Below, piece by piece: positions 19,070 to 27,624 of a stretch of DNA of 64,000 bases. Source of the stretch: Shewanella sp. KT0246. GTDB taxonomy: Bacteria; Pseudomonadota; Gammaproteobacteria; Enterobacterales; Shewanellaceae. Location of the stretch: positions 1 through 64,000 of the forward strand of contig NZ_BPEV01000027.1 of assembly GCF_019654955.1 (NCBI RefSeq), in the 5' to 3' direction. The position numbers were made by a program, and so were the translations under genes. The notes under the pieces are model-generated. The model did no database searches and was not told the DNA's origin. It saw only the letters and a program-made list of their open reading frames with translations. Each line of letters begins with the position of its first letter. Positions within the stretch are counted from its first letter, which is position 1.

Positions 19070-19975
19070 TTATTGATTACTTTTAATTCTTGCCACTAAA
19101 AAATCCACAGCGGCTTTAACTTTAGGTACATGATATCGTTGTTTTTGATATATCAAATACACTCCAAAATCAGCACTCTGTGTCGCTGATAACCGCGGTT
19201 CAAAATCAAGCTCTAATAACTCATCTCTTTCCAGAAATGGTGATAGAACCCACCTTGGCATCATTACAATCCCCTCACCTTTTTTCGCTTTTTCAATTAG
19301 CCACTCGCCAACATTACTGATGGCAGTAGCGGGAGCAGACACATCTTGCCATTGTCCCTCAATAAGGCTTAACCAAGGCACTCTGCCGTTAGGGGAGCGA
19401 TAATACAAACCTTTATGTTGTGATAATTCACAGGGATGGGTTGGGGTTCCCATATGTTCAAGGTATTGCTTACTCGCTGCTGGAATAAATTGATTATCCA
19501 TTAATCTAATCGCCACGACTCGATCGTTGGGGGCATATCCGCCTCTAATGGCTATATCGACATCATCACGGCCAACTGAAGACAGCTCATCACTCAGCTC
19601 AATATCTAAAATAACCTTAGGGTACAGCTTGGAAAACTCTTCCATAAGCGGAATTAACACCTCGCGTCCAATACCCACCATAGCACTTATCCGTAACTTT
19701 CCCATGGGCTCGGTTTGGTAACTGCGCACAGCTTCATTACTTTGCTCTAGCTGAGTTAATAATAGTGATACTTGCTGATAATAATCTGCGCCAATTTCAG
19801 TTAAATTAACGGCTCTGGTTGAGCGTTTTAATAAGGTCGCCCCAAGACTTTTTTCTAAATCAGCAACCCGCCGCGATAAAGACGAAGCAGGAACAGAAAA
19901 GGCTTTCGCAGCTTGTGTAAAACTGCCCAGTTCCACCACTTTAACAAAGTATTTCAGCGCTCTTAATTGATCCAT
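19070..19975 (-). CDS. LysR family transcriptional regulator
   Basis: The 301-residue product has an N-terminal winged helix-turn-helix (residues ~1-60, FTQAAKAFSVPASSLSRRVADLE) and a C-terminal periplasmic-binding-protein-like effector domain. It is transcribed divergently from the CurA-like oxidoreductase, the classic arrangement for LysR control of an adjacent enzyme. A T-N11-A palindrome (19986-20006) lies just upstream, so autoregulation and control of the reductase are likely. The effector is unknown. Confidence 0.93.
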   Translation of the reverse strand: MDQLRALKYFVKVVELGSFTQAAKAFSVPASSLSRRVADLEKSLGATLLKRSTRAVNLTEIGADYYQQVSLLLTQLEQSNEAVRSYQTEPMGKLRISAMVGIGREVLIPLMEEFSKLYPKVILDIELSDELSSVGRDDVDIAIRGGYAPNDRVVAIRLMDNQFIPAASKQYLEHMGTPTHPCELSQHKGLYYRSPNGRVPWLSLIEGQWQDVSAPATAISNVGEWLIEKAKKGEGIVMMPRWVLSPFLERDELLELDFEPRLSATQSADFGVYLIYQKQRYHVPKVKAAVDFLVARIKSNQ

Positions 19976-19985
19976 AACCCAACCA

Positions 19986-20006
19986 TTATTGTCTTAAAAG
20001 CAATAA
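19986..20006. promoter_or_regulatory. Candidate LysR-type operator (ATTG-N9-CAAT)
   Basis: A perfect palindrome, TTATTG-N9-CAATAA, contains the T-N11-A core typical of LysR recognition boxes. It lies 11 bp from the LysR start codon and about 90 bp from the reductase start, in the only divergent promoter space between them. Binding is inferred. Confidence 0.5.
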
Positions 20007-20096
20007 AGAATCGCTTTTTAGCCACTATATCTTATAAAAAAGAAAAGGAATAATAGATTCCATTATTAAAGAACAAACAGTATTAAGGATAATTTC

Positions 20097-21095
20097 ATGA
20101 ACACTTATACCGCCATTAATCTTGTCAAACGCCCTCAAGGCGGCCCAATCACTTCTGATATTTTTGAAGTTGTCCAAAAGCCTATACCCGTTGTTAAACC
20201 TGGAGAGCTACTGATTAAACAAAATCATATGTCACTAGATCCAGCCATGTTTGGTTGGATGCAACCAGACACTGACAGCTACATCCCACCAGTTAATTTA
20301 GGCGATGTCATGCGAAGCAGCGGTGTAGGTGAAGTGGTCGAAAGCAATCATCCAGACTTTAAAGCAGGCGATCGGGTTATGGGTATGATGGGTTGGCAGG
20401 AGTATTTTTTAACTGATGGTAAAGGGATAAATAAAGTCGACGCCCCCCTTCCTGACGAAGCCATATTATCAATATTCGCCCTACCGGGCTTAACAGCCAC
20501 ACAAGGCTTATTCAATGTCGGTAAACCAAAGTCAGGCGAAACGATTATTGTTACTGGTGCAGCTGGCTCTGTAGGCTCAATCGTGGGTCAATTAGCTAAA
20601 GCAGACGGATTACACGTAATTGGCGTTGTCGGCAGCGATGAAAAAGCAGATTGGATTGTAAATGAACTTGGTTTTGATTCAGCAATAAATTATAAAACGG
20701 CAGATTTAGCAGCTGAGTTAGATAAATTAGCCCCTCAAGGCATCGACTTGTTCTTTGAAAATACCGCAGGCCCTATCCAAAGCTTAATTGTCGATAGAAT
20801 GAATCCCCATGGCCGCGTAATGGTTTGCGGATTAATTGCCGATTACAGCAAACAAACCCCAGCACCAGGCCCAAGCTGGATGAATATCCTTAAAAGACGT
20901 ATTACTGTTCAAGGTTTTACCATGCCAGATCACTTTGGCGAAGTGCCTAGTCTATTAGAAAAATTAACTCCTTATGTATTAAAAGGTCAAATCAAACATC
21001 GCTCACATGTATTAGAAGGTTTGGAGTCATCAATTGAGGGATTAAACCTATTTTTTACTGGTGAAAATAAAGGCAAGTTGATGGTAAAACTTTAA
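20097..21095 (+). CDS. NADP-dependent oxidoreductase, CurA/leukotriene-B4-dehydrogenase-like
   Basis: This zinc-independent medium-chain dehydrogenase/reductase has 332 residues. The N-terminal GroES-like half contains MSLDPAMFGWM and MGWQEYF, both characteristic of the CurA/PTGR subgroup that reduces alpha,beta-unsaturated ketones. The Rossmann domain has VTGAAGSVGSIVGQLAK for NADPH. The cysteine and histidine ligands of zinc alcohol dehydrogenases are absent. AAGGATAA precedes the ATG. Divergent transcription from a LysR gene suggests induction by a carbonyl compound. Confidence 0.9.
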   Translation: MNTYTAINLVKRPQGGPITSDIFEVVQKPIPVVKPGELLIKQNHMSLDPAMFGWMQPDTDSYIPPVNLGDVMRSSGVGEVVESNHPDFKAGDRVMGMMGWQEYFLTDGKGINKVDAPLPDEAILSIFALPGLTATQGLFNVGKPKSGETIIVTGAAGSVGSIVGQLAKADGLHVIGVVGSDEKADWIVNELGFDSAINYKTADLAAELDKLAPQGIDLFFENTAGPIQSLIVDRMNPHGRVMVCGLIADYSKQTPAPGPSWMNILKRRITVQGFTMPDHFGEVPSLLEKLTPYVLKGQIKHRSHVLEGLESSIEGLNLFFTGENKGKLMVKL

Positions 21096-21175
21096 CGCTC
21101 AATCTCAGGTTAAGCGCTAAGATTGGAGCTAGTGCTATGTTTAACTTAGCATCGTTTAAATCAGCGAATAATAAT

Positions 21176-21200
21176 GCGCCTTATTCTTAGGCGCTTTATT
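21176..21200. terminator. Terminator after the CurA-like gene
   Basis: The stem GCGCCT/AGGCGC has a 7-nt loop and is followed by TTTATTTAATTT. It sits between two convergent genes. Confidence 0.75.
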
Positions 21201-21220
21201 TAATTTCTGTTCTCAAGTGG

Positions 21221-22180
21221 TTAGAACTTATTGCGATTGGGGATCAGTTGAACACTTGAATCAAATTGCTCGAGTAATTTTTTTACCACTCTCTCTGAAT
21301 CTGAATAGATTTGATGTTGATGATTTGCTTGTAAATAATACAGAGCATAACTTAACCTTGAAGGCAGTAAGTTTGCTAAGCGTTCAGGTGCTTCATAGCA
21401 GTAATGACCGGGATAATAATGACAAGAAAATTTATCCGTTAACACCACACTCTTTTCTGTCATTAAGTGCTGCGCCAGCAGCGAATGGGATTCGCTGCGG
21501 TATTTAAATTTAAACCCCTCAGTAAGAGAGTTATTTTCTAATACTGGCTGTAATCGATTGATGCCAGAAAAAATAATTCCACCAAAAACATGTTCAGCAA
21601 AACCACTTTGCTCCATCCCTTCTTCAATCCATTTGTTCGGCGTCTTGCTAATGAAAACGGCTTCATTCTCTAATAGTGGTATTTGCCTTATCTCTTTAGG
21701 GGCATTAATAGGAAATAGGTTTAAGCCAATGTGAATATCACCATTGATAATTTGATCGAGCGTATGGTCATTCCAATGGTTAAAATTAATTTTCCCTTTT
21801 GGTATGACTTTAGCGCTAGTGGCCATTAATTCTTCAGCGATAACATCTATAAGCGGGCTTGCAATAGCAAAATTGATCTCGCCATCAAAGTCGCCTTGGT
21901 TTAAAAAGTCATCTGGATAAAACCGTTTATCTAATTGTATCAATTCATTTGCGAGACCTTCGCCAATTTCTGTTGCTCGTACGGTCGGTACTAACTGTCC
22001 TTGACCCTTAATAAATAAAGGATCACCTGTCGCATGTCTCAGTTTAGACAATACTTGGCTAACTGCGGATTGAGATATCCCTAATTTAGCCGCCGCAAGC
22101 GTAGTACTTCTAGTTCTATACAACTCATTGAAAACTCTTAAATAATTTAAATTAATTTGTTCGGGGTACTTTCTATACAT
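21221..22180 (-). CDS. LysR family transcriptional regulator
   Basis: The 319-residue protein has the LysR winged helix at residues ~10-65 (STTLAAAKLGISQSAVSQVLSKLR, then GDPLFIKGQGQLVPT) and a substrate-binding domain. The N-terminus LNYLRVFNELYRTRS groups it with the LeuO/NodD/PcpR-like subset. It is convergent with the reductase and divergent from the XRE gene. No obvious target enzyme is adjacent. Confidence 0.92.
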   Translation of the reverse strand: MYRKYPEQINLNYLRVFNELYRTRSTTLAAAKLGISQSAVSQVLSKLRHATGDPLFIKGQGQLVPTVRATEIGEGLANELIQLDKRFYPDDFLNQGDFDGEINFAIASPLIDVIAEELMATSAKVIPKGKINFNHWNDHTLDQIINGDIHIGLNLFPINAPKEIRQIPLLENEAVFISKTPNKWIEEGMEQSGFAEHVFGGIIFSGINRLQPVLENNSLTEGFKFKYRSESHSLLAQHLMTEKSVVLTDKFSCHYYPGHYCYEAPERLANLLPSRLSYALYYLQANHQHQIYSDSERVVKKLLEQFDSSVQLIPNRNKF

Positions 22181-22250
22181 ACTTAATAACCAAGTCTCAA
22201 ACCAGCTGTTATATTAGCTTAGCTTATAACTGTTATCAGTAGCACTCGTC

Positions 22251-22317
22251 ACATATGTTAACTAGGATTTGCATTGCTTACGTTAAAAAGCCATCAAGTT
22301 CACATATGTATCTAGGG
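22251..22317. promoter_or_regulatory. Paired direct repeats upstream of the XRE regulator
   Basis: CACATATGT followed by CTAGG occurs twice, at 22251-22267 and 22302-22317, with starts 51 bp apart (about five helical turns). Each contains the palindrome ACATATGT. The downstream copy runs into the ribosome site of the XRE gene. These are plausible operators for autoregulation; nothing in the sequence proves binding. Confidence 0.45.
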
Positions 22318-22324
22318 GAAGATA

Positions 22325-23140
22325 GTGACAAATCAGGTAACAGAGCCAGAGTTTTGTAAAGAAACCTTCGCAACAGTACTAAGACAATACCGTAAATCTT
22401 ATCGTTTATCACAACAGTCTTTAGCTGATGACTTAGCGAATAATCACAGTCTATTTAAGAACATTAACCAATCAATGGTTAGTCTGTGGGAAAAAGGTAC
22501 CATCCTACCTTCTTTAAACAGAAGAGTTGGCTTAGCTAATTTCTTTAATCAATGTTATCAATATGACGAGCATGAATTAAAAGTGATTAAAAAAGCGCGT
22601 AAAAATCGTATTAACGATGGTCAAATGCCAAACATCTACAACTACAGCATTAACCAAATCAAAGAGTTTTGGTTTGATGAAATGACTGAAGATGAGAAGG
22701 AAGGTATCTATCACGCTCATAAAGTGCAAAGCGGTTATGACTTTAACGAAACCCTTGAGCACATTGAGTGTAAGCGTGTGAAAGTTGTTTGTTTTTATTT
22801 TAACAACTCAATCATCGGACATTTAGCTTTTTGTGTTGCCCAAAATGGCTTCATCAAACTAGCCAGTATCGTTGCAATTGATAAAAACATTCGAATGAAT
22901 ATTATTAAGTTTATTCACACCTTGTCATCTGACATCATCCTTATTCTGCCAAGTTTTATCAGTTACTACAGTAACTTATTAAATGATATTTATCTTGAAA
23001 AAATACCAACAAACGGCCCTATCACTCTGCATTCAGCTAAAAGTGAAAGTTTGTTTAATAATCCGTTTGTTAAACACGTTTTGAATGGTAACGATGATTT
23101 AGTTTTACTGCGTTACGAACAGCAAAATTTCGACGCATAA
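22325..23140 (+). CDS. XRE-type helix-turn-helix protein with a GNAT-like C-terminal half
   Basis: The 271-residue product starts with GTG after GGGGAAGATA. Residues ~10-75 form an XRE helix-turn-helix with an enlarged loop (YRLSQQSLADDL ... QSMVSLWEKGTILPSLNRR). The rest (about 115-265) has alternating strands and helices. The segment VVCFYFNNSIIGHLAF...LASIVAIDKNIRMNIIKF resembles a GNAT core but lacks the R/Q-x-x-G-x-G acetyl-CoA loop. It may therefore be an effector-sensing rather than catalytic domain. I do not recognise a named family. It is divergent from a LysR gene and ends in a strong terminator. Confidence 0.75.
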   Translation: MTNQVTEPEFCKETFATVLRQYRKSYRLSQQSLADDLANNHSLFKNINQSMVSLWEKGTILPSLNRRVGLANFFNQCYQYDEHELKVIKKARKNRINDGQMPNIYNYSINQIKEFWFDEMTEDEKEGIYHAHKVQSGYDFNETLEHIECKRVKVVCFYFNNSIIGHLAFCVAQNGFIKLASIVAIDKNIRMNIIKFIHTLSSDIILILPSFISYYSNLLNDIYLEKIPTNGPITLHSAKSESLFNNPFVKHVLNGNDDLVLLRYEQQNFDA

Positions 23141-23194
23141 ACTGGTTTTCAGATAAAGCTCTAAAGGTTAATCTGCTCTAGATAAGTCATGATG

Positions 23195-23228
23195 ACGCCT
23201 ATTACTCCTGTAATAGGCGTTTTGTTTT
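23195..23228 (+). terminator. Terminator after the XRE gene
   Basis: A perfect 11-bp stem, ACGCCTATTAC/GTAATAGGCGT, with a TCCT loop is followed by TTTGTTTT. Confidence 0.92.
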
Positions 23229-23288
23229 AACAACGAAAACCTAATTGTTCGCTGAACATACTTCCAATCTTACTTTCAGATTACTTGG

Positions 23289-23831
23289 CTAAAATGAAGA
23301 ACCTGGTTGCATCAAAAAGGCAATTTCTTCAGCTGTCGATTCTCGGCCTAATATACTGTTACGGTGCGGGTAACGACCGAAGCGTTCGATAATCTCGAGA
23401 TGCTTCTTTTCAAATGCATAATTTGACTCTAAACCTGCTTGATTAAACAGTGTCAGTGCTTGCTGATGTACCATCATTGACTCACTATGCATATAAGGCA
23501 TGTATAAAAAGCTACGCTCGGTCTGTGTTAACAGCTTATCTTGCCCCTGCGCTACCGCTTCTTGTGCTAACACTAAAGCAAGAGGGTCAGATAGAAACGC
23601 TTTAGGCGATTCACGATACATATTTCGAGAAAACTGATCGAGCACAATAATCTCTGCTAGCCTGCCTAGAGGACTTACTCGCCACTCATAGAGTTCGCCA
23701 GCCATAGCTTGAGCATGCAGAGTTGCGAATTTTGACATAATAATCCTGTCAAACTCACTATCTTTTTTAAACCACAAAGCGTGGTCTATCTCGTCAAACC
23801 AAAATGAAATCACCTGCTGAAAATCATTCAT
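23289..23831 (-). CDS. DUF924 family protein
   Basis: This 180-residue all-helical protein matches DUF924: VISFWFDEIDHALWFKKDSEFD at the start, RLAEIIVLDQFSRNMYR in the middle, then ERSFLYMPYMHSES and ERFGRYPHRNSILGR near the end, all hallmark segments. The family has TPR-like architecture and no established biochemical function. It stands alone on its strand. Confidence 0.9.
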   Translation of the reverse strand: MNDFQQVISFWFDEIDHALWFKKDSEFDRIIMSKFATLHAQAMAGELYEWRVSPLGRLAEIIVLDQFSRNMYRESPKAFLSDPLALVLAQEAVAQGQDKLLTQTERSFLYMPYMHSESMMVHQQALTLFNQAGLESNYAFEKKHLEIIERFGRYPHRNSILGRESTAEEIAFLMQPGSSF

Positions 23832-23925
23832 AGCGCTTCCTCAATTTTTACATCCATTGCAGTAACTTAACAATTGTATGCTAGATTTAAAATAGACTTT
23901 TATCTAGACACAATTTAGGACATCT

Positions 23926-24354
23926 ATGGCAGAAAAACCTCAAGCTTCTAACGACGCCATAAGACGAGATCCACTTATTGAAAAAGTGCTTAAACGCTCA
24001 CCCTCAAATATTGCCGCCAGTTTTACTGATGAACAACTTAATGCAATAAAAATGTCATTGGGCCCCAACACATGGGGCGGTCATTTTATTGATAAACGTG
24101 GCACCTTTAAGTTTCCATTTATTAAATGGCGCTTTTATTACGTATTTTTACTGGGTAAAAATAAACGCGCTTACACAAGGCGAGAAAAGAACATGTCGTT
24201 GTTGATGATGTTTGCCACCGTCAGCGGTTTTATAGTCATGAGTATGATACTTGGACTACTGATGCTCTATCTTTTAAAATCAGCACTGGGTATCGACTTA
24301 TTTCCTGATACATCACTAGGTATTTGGGACAATTTCAAAAGTTACTTTGATTAA
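23926..24354 (+). CDS. Conserved hypothetical membrane protein
   Basis: The 142-residue protein has a polar N-terminal half starting with a DPLIEKVLKRSP...SFTDEQLNAIK helix pair. A basic aromatic linker (FPFIKWRFYYVFLLGKNKRAYTRREK) follows, then one strong membrane helix (residues ~90-118). The charge pattern predicts the N-terminal part in the cytoplasm. I recognise no functional domain. It is flanked by unrelated genes, with no terminator seen downstream. Confidence 0.7.
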   Translation: MAEKPQASNDAIRRDPLIEKVLKRSPSNIAASFTDEQLNAIKMSLGPNTWGGHFIDKRGTFKFPFIKWRFYYVFLLGKNKRAYTRREKNMSLLMMFATVSGFIVMSMILGLLMLYLLKSALGIDLFPDTSLGIWDNFKSYFD

Positions 24355-24498
24355 GATGATTGTTTTTATTTCAAGTGGATTATTTTATCTCAATGACTTG
24401 AGAATGAAATGGTACTTAACGCCGCATTAATGCGTAAGCAGCACTTGCCTATACTTGAAGAAAACTGCAAACGTCGCAAATCACTCTTAAATGCTTTA

Positions 24499-25050
24499 TT
24501 ATACGTATTTTTCCGCGAACATCTGTTTATAGGATTTAGTCTGCAATGCTGAATCTGTTAACCCAAACTTACTCGCTAGAGTTTCAAGTTCCGACTTATA
24601 AGCAGTTAACATTAGTTCATCGTCTGTCATGATGGCGAACTCAGCAAAGTCACCAATACCATCTAAAGAGTCAACCGTAATATGAAACTTGCCCACAAAA
24701 TAGATACTTCGAGTTTTGGTCGCTTTTAATGTAATTTCGTAACCCATCGTTTCCAGCATACTTTTAGCACTTTTTGCATCTGTGATATTAGTCGCTTCAC
24801 ATCGGTCTACCTCTGGGCCTTTAACTATCCAAAGCTTGATACCTGATGGTTTCATAGTACGAATACAGACGCTCTTATTCTGCTGGTGCAATGATTTATC
24901 TGGAGTATCAAAATAACAGTCGGATTCTAGATTGTCTTCAAGCATTATTTCATGGGGTGTATTTTTCAAAATATTCAAAAAATTAGTCTTTGACTCAAGG
25001 CGGTACTTAAGCTCTACCTCATATTTACCTTGAAAATGCTCATCGCTCAT
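24499..25050 (-). CDS. Class IV adenylate cyclase / CYTH domain protein
   Basis: About 183 residues form a CYTH tunnel fold. The N-terminal EVELKYRL is the E-x-E-x-K signature; further acidic and basic strands follow (VCIRTM, LWIVKGPE, TKTRSIYF, HITVDSLDGIGDFAEF). CyaB-like members make cAMP from ATP, while ThTPase-like members hydrolyse triphosphates; length and the DSLDGIGDFAEFE-like motif favour the CyaB group. The reading frame can be extended to a TTG at 25068, but I chose the ATG at 25050 (MSDEHFQGKYE). The shorter form matches family N-termini. It lies next to an integrase remnant. Confidence 0.82.
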   Translation of the reverse strand: MSDEHFQGKYEVELKYRLESKTNFLNILKNTPHEIMLEDNLESDCYFDTPDKSLHQQNKSVCIRTMKPSGIKLWIVKGPEVDRCEATNITDAKSAKSMLETMGYEITLKATKTRSIYFVGKFHITVDSLDGIGDFAEFAIMTDDELMLTAYKSELETLASKFGLTDSALQTKSYKQMFAEKYV

Positions 25051-25169
25051 CTTGTAATCCACTCTCAAAATGAGAATTTTACCATAGGAGTAAGTAGCTA
25101 AACATGATCATACGCATAACGCCTCCTCAAAGTAATGAGTATGTGTCTACTAAATCTTGCGAAGAACAA

Positions 25170-25293
25170 GGCCATAAAGATCTGCGAACGACAGAAATTT
25201 ACACTCATGTTCTTGGTTAAAATAGAGCAAGGAACAATAAGTCCATTCGATCGTTTATCAGATATTGATAGTGTAAAAGGTGGATTTTTTTAA
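25170..25293 (+). pseudogene. C-terminal remnant of an integron-type tyrosine recombinase
   Basis: Reading 25170-25220 gives GHKDLRTTEIYTHVLG and a stop. This is the G-H-x-D...T-T-x-I-Y-T-H-V-L block that carries the catalytic tyrosine of integrases. Shifting by one base at about 25215-25218, the next frame continues as VKIEQGTISPFDRL and ends at 25291-25293. The GTISPFDRL part matches the extreme C-terminal G-x-x-SP-x-D-x-L tail seen in integron integrases such as IntI1 but not in XerC/XerD. Nothing upstream of 25170 resembles the rest of the enzyme, so about 90% of it is gone. It is therefore a truncated, frameshifted relic. Identification rests on about 30 residues. Confidence 0.72.
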
Positions 25294-25587
25294 AAGTGTT
25301 AGGTTTGAGGTTCAAGCTATCAAATAAGCCAATAGTTAAGTTTTTAACTTAAAGTTTATAAGCTTTAATAGGCCTAGAACTATTTTAAAATCAGACTTAA
25401 AACAATAACTCAATTAGCAACAAGCAAAGTAAAAAGCTGAGTGCTCCTGCGTTGGAAATATTTCACATCTCATCAAAAATCACAGGGACTTAAGAAAGAT
25501 GTGTCAAAAAAGATCGGTTTACCTGTTATTGAGATGAAATATGCAATTCACCATAACTATGTTTTTAAGGGTAAGGGTTCATTAGCG

Positions 25588-25625
25588 TACACATACGATA
25601 ACTTTTTTTATTTATCGTATGTGTA
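25588..25625. other. Perfect 14-bp inverted repeat in the integrase scar
   Basis: TACACATACGATAA and its exact complement TTATCGTATGTGTA flank a 10-nt T-rich loop, 20 bp beyond the lolE stop codon. On the minus strand it could act as a terminator for lolE, but it lacks a T-tract on that side; on the plus strand it is followed by TTTTATATAG. The region 25294-25587 otherwise shows no credible gene. The short open frame 25441-25635 starts with GTG, has no ribosome site and ends inside this hairpin. Confidence 0.7.
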
Positions 25626-25645
25626 TTTTATATAGAGATTAAGCT

Positions 25646-26893
25646 TTAACGACCTGCAAGCGCTGATGCAGGGGCTATTTTAGTGGCTTTATATGCAGGG
25701 TAAATCGTTGCTAGTAAACTCATTACCATTCCCATTCCCACCACAACAATCACATCTTGTTGTTGTAATTCAGATGGTAAAAAGTCGATAAAATAGATAT
25801 CAGAAGCCAACAGCTGAATGCCAAATGTCTGTTCTATGAAACTGGCAAAGGTACTTAAGTTAGTTGCCAATATGACCCCGATGATTGCGCCAATGGAACA
25901 GCCTAATAATCCATTTAAGCCACCTTGCATGATAAAAATCGCCATAACTGCGCCGCGCTTTAAGCCCATTGTCATTAAAATCGCTATTTCGGCGCTTTTA
26001 TCTCTAACGGCCATCACTAATGTCGAGACGATATTAAAGCACGCCACTGCAATAACCAGCGCTAATACTAGGTACATCACCATTCTAACCAATTGAATAT
26101 CTTGATATAGGTGGCCTTGAGAGCGAGTCCAATTATTGAGATGTAAATACTGGTTTTGAGCATAACCTAAGTCACGGGTTATTCTTGGTGCGCTAAAAAC
26201 ATTATTAACCGTGATCCTAAGCCCTGTAGCTGAGCCTTGAGGGATTTTTAACACCTTTGCAAGATACGACATCGACACATAAGCTTGAGTCGATTCAATT
26301 TCACCGCCCAAATCATAAACTCCCGCCACAATAAATCGGTGACTTTTAGCGGCAGACAATTTGTTCGATTGACTCATATCTGGGGTATACATAGATAATG
26401 TATCACCGACACTTAAACCTAACTTATCTAATAAACTGCGGCCTAAGACAATATTATTAACGGGTTCATCTAATGCATTCCAGCTATCAGTTGACATAAA
26501 TTCAGCAAGCGTAGACACATGCTGTTCAAATTCAGGCTCTATTCCTGTTAGCTGTATGCCTTGAAAGCCGCCCGGCTTTTGCACTAAACCTTGCAGCCGA
26601 ATAAACGGCGCTGTCGCCACAATTTCTGGCATTTGCTTGGCCGTTTCAGCAATCCCTTTCCAATCATGTAATGGCTCGTTGACACTAAGTAACTCACCGT
26701 GAGAAACCACGCCTAATAAGCGTTGTTCTAATTCACGCTCAAATCCATTCATGGCGGATAACAACAAAATAAGTACTGCAACACCAAGCGCAATGCCCGC
26801 TGTCGAGGCAAATGAAATAAATCCAATAAATCCATTTGACTGCCTAGCGCGATAAAAACGCCAACCTATTGTCAGCGGCAATAGTGACTTCAT
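25646..26893 (-). CDS. lolE: Lipoprotein-releasing ABC transporter permease LolE
   Basis: LolE is the subunit of LolCDE that receives outer-membrane lipoproteins from the inner membrane. The 415 residues show the N-terminal helix with GIALGVAVLILLLSAMNGFEREL, a large periplasmic domain (about 50-270) and three C-terminal helices (FtsX-like), ending TIYPAYKATKIAPASALAGR. The AMNGFERELEQRLL and VSHGEL segments match LolE rather than LolC. Its start overlaps lolD by one base (TAATG). Confidence 0.93.
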   Translation of the reverse strand: MKSLLPLTIGWRFYRARQSNGFIGFISFASTAGIALGVAVLILLLSAMNGFERELEQRLLGVVSHGELLSVNEPLHDWKGIAETAKQMPEIVATAPFIRLQGLVQKPGGFQGIQLTGIEPEFEQHVSTLAEFMSTDSWNALDEPVNNIVLGRSLLDKLGLSVGDTLSMYTPDMSQSNKLSAAKSHRFIVAGVYDLGGEIESTQAYVSMSYLAKVLKIPQGSATGLRITVNNVFSAPRITRDLGYAQNQYLHLNNWTRSQGHLYQDIQLVRMVMYLVLALVIAVACFNIVSTLVMAVRDKSAEIAILMTMGLKRGAVMAIFIMQGGLNGLLGCSIGAIIGVILATNLSTFASFIEQTFGIQLLASDIYFIDFLPSELQQQDVIVVVGMGMVMSLLATIYPAYKATKIAPASALAGR

Positions 26894-27624
26894 TAGTTAT
26901 TTTCCATGGTATTGGCTTCGTGTATTGGTGAGTCATGCAACGTTTGCAATACGCCATCTTTCATTGTCAGCTGTCTGTCCATTTTGGCAGCTAGTTTATA
27001 GTCATGAGTGACCACCACAAACGCAGTCCCTAGTTGCTGAGCAAGTTCACGAATAAGTAAATAAACACTGTCACCACTGTTAGCATCTAAGTTACCTGTA
27101 GGTTCATCAGCAAGCACCAATTTTGGTTTATTGATGAGTGCTCGAGCAATAGCCACACGCTGGCGTTCTCCGCCAGAAAGCTGTGCTGGAATATGTTGTA
27201 AACGGTGCCCTAGCCCCACTCGTTCAAGTAATTCTGTCGCTTCTTTTAAAGTTTGCTTTTTATCTCGACCTTGTATGAAAGCTGGCATCGCAACGTTTTC
27301 AAGTGCCGAAAATTCAGGTAATAAATGATGAAATTGATAAATAAAGCCTAAATCTTGGTTACGGATTTCAGCCTGACGAGATGCATTAAGCTGGTATAAA
27401 TTTTCGCCATCGAGTAACACTTCACCTGATGTTGGAATATCGAGTGTTCCCATAATATGCAGCAAGGTGCTTTTACCCGATCCCGAGCTACCGACGATGG
27501 CAAGTTGCTCACCTTTGAATACGTTTAAGTCAACATTCGTCAGTACTTTGGTGGTGTTTTCACCATCATGGAATTGTTTACTAACGTTGCTCACTTGCAA
27601 AATCACAGGGCGTTCATTATTCAT
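26893..27624 (-). CDS. lolD: Lipoprotein-releasing ABC transporter ATPase LolD
   Basis: This 243-residue ATPase powers LolCDE. It has Walker A GSSGSGKSTLLH, the LolD-type Q-loop FIYQFHHLLPEFSALEN, signature LSGGERQRVAIARAL, Walker B LVLADEPTGNLD and H-loop VVVTHD. One-base overlaps at both ends with lolC and lolE show a translationally coupled operon in the order C-D-E. Confidence 0.96.
   Translation of the reverse strand: MNNERPVILQVSNVSKQFHDGENTTKVLTNVDLNVFKGEQLAIVGSSGSGKSTLLHIMGTLDIPTSGEVLLDGENLYQLNASRQAEIRNQDLGFIYQFHHLLPEFSALENVAMPAFIQGRDKKQTLKEATELLERVGLGHRLQHIPAQLSGGERQRVAIARALINKPKLVLADEPTGNLDANSGDSVYLLIRELAQQLGTAFVVVTHDYKLAAKMDRQLTMKDGVLQTLHDSPIHEANTMENN

Noticed and set aside
24414..24447. 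ACTTAAC...GCGTAAG palindrome resembling an integron attC core near the integrase relic
   Set aside because: Only one half fits the RYYYAAC/GTTRRRY pattern and no paired inner sites are visible, so an attC site cannot be claimed.
25441..25635. 64-residue ORF on the plus strand in the integrase scar
   Set aside because: GTG start without a ribosome site, atypical composition, and the 3' end lies inside the perfect hairpin; more likely chance than a cassette gene.
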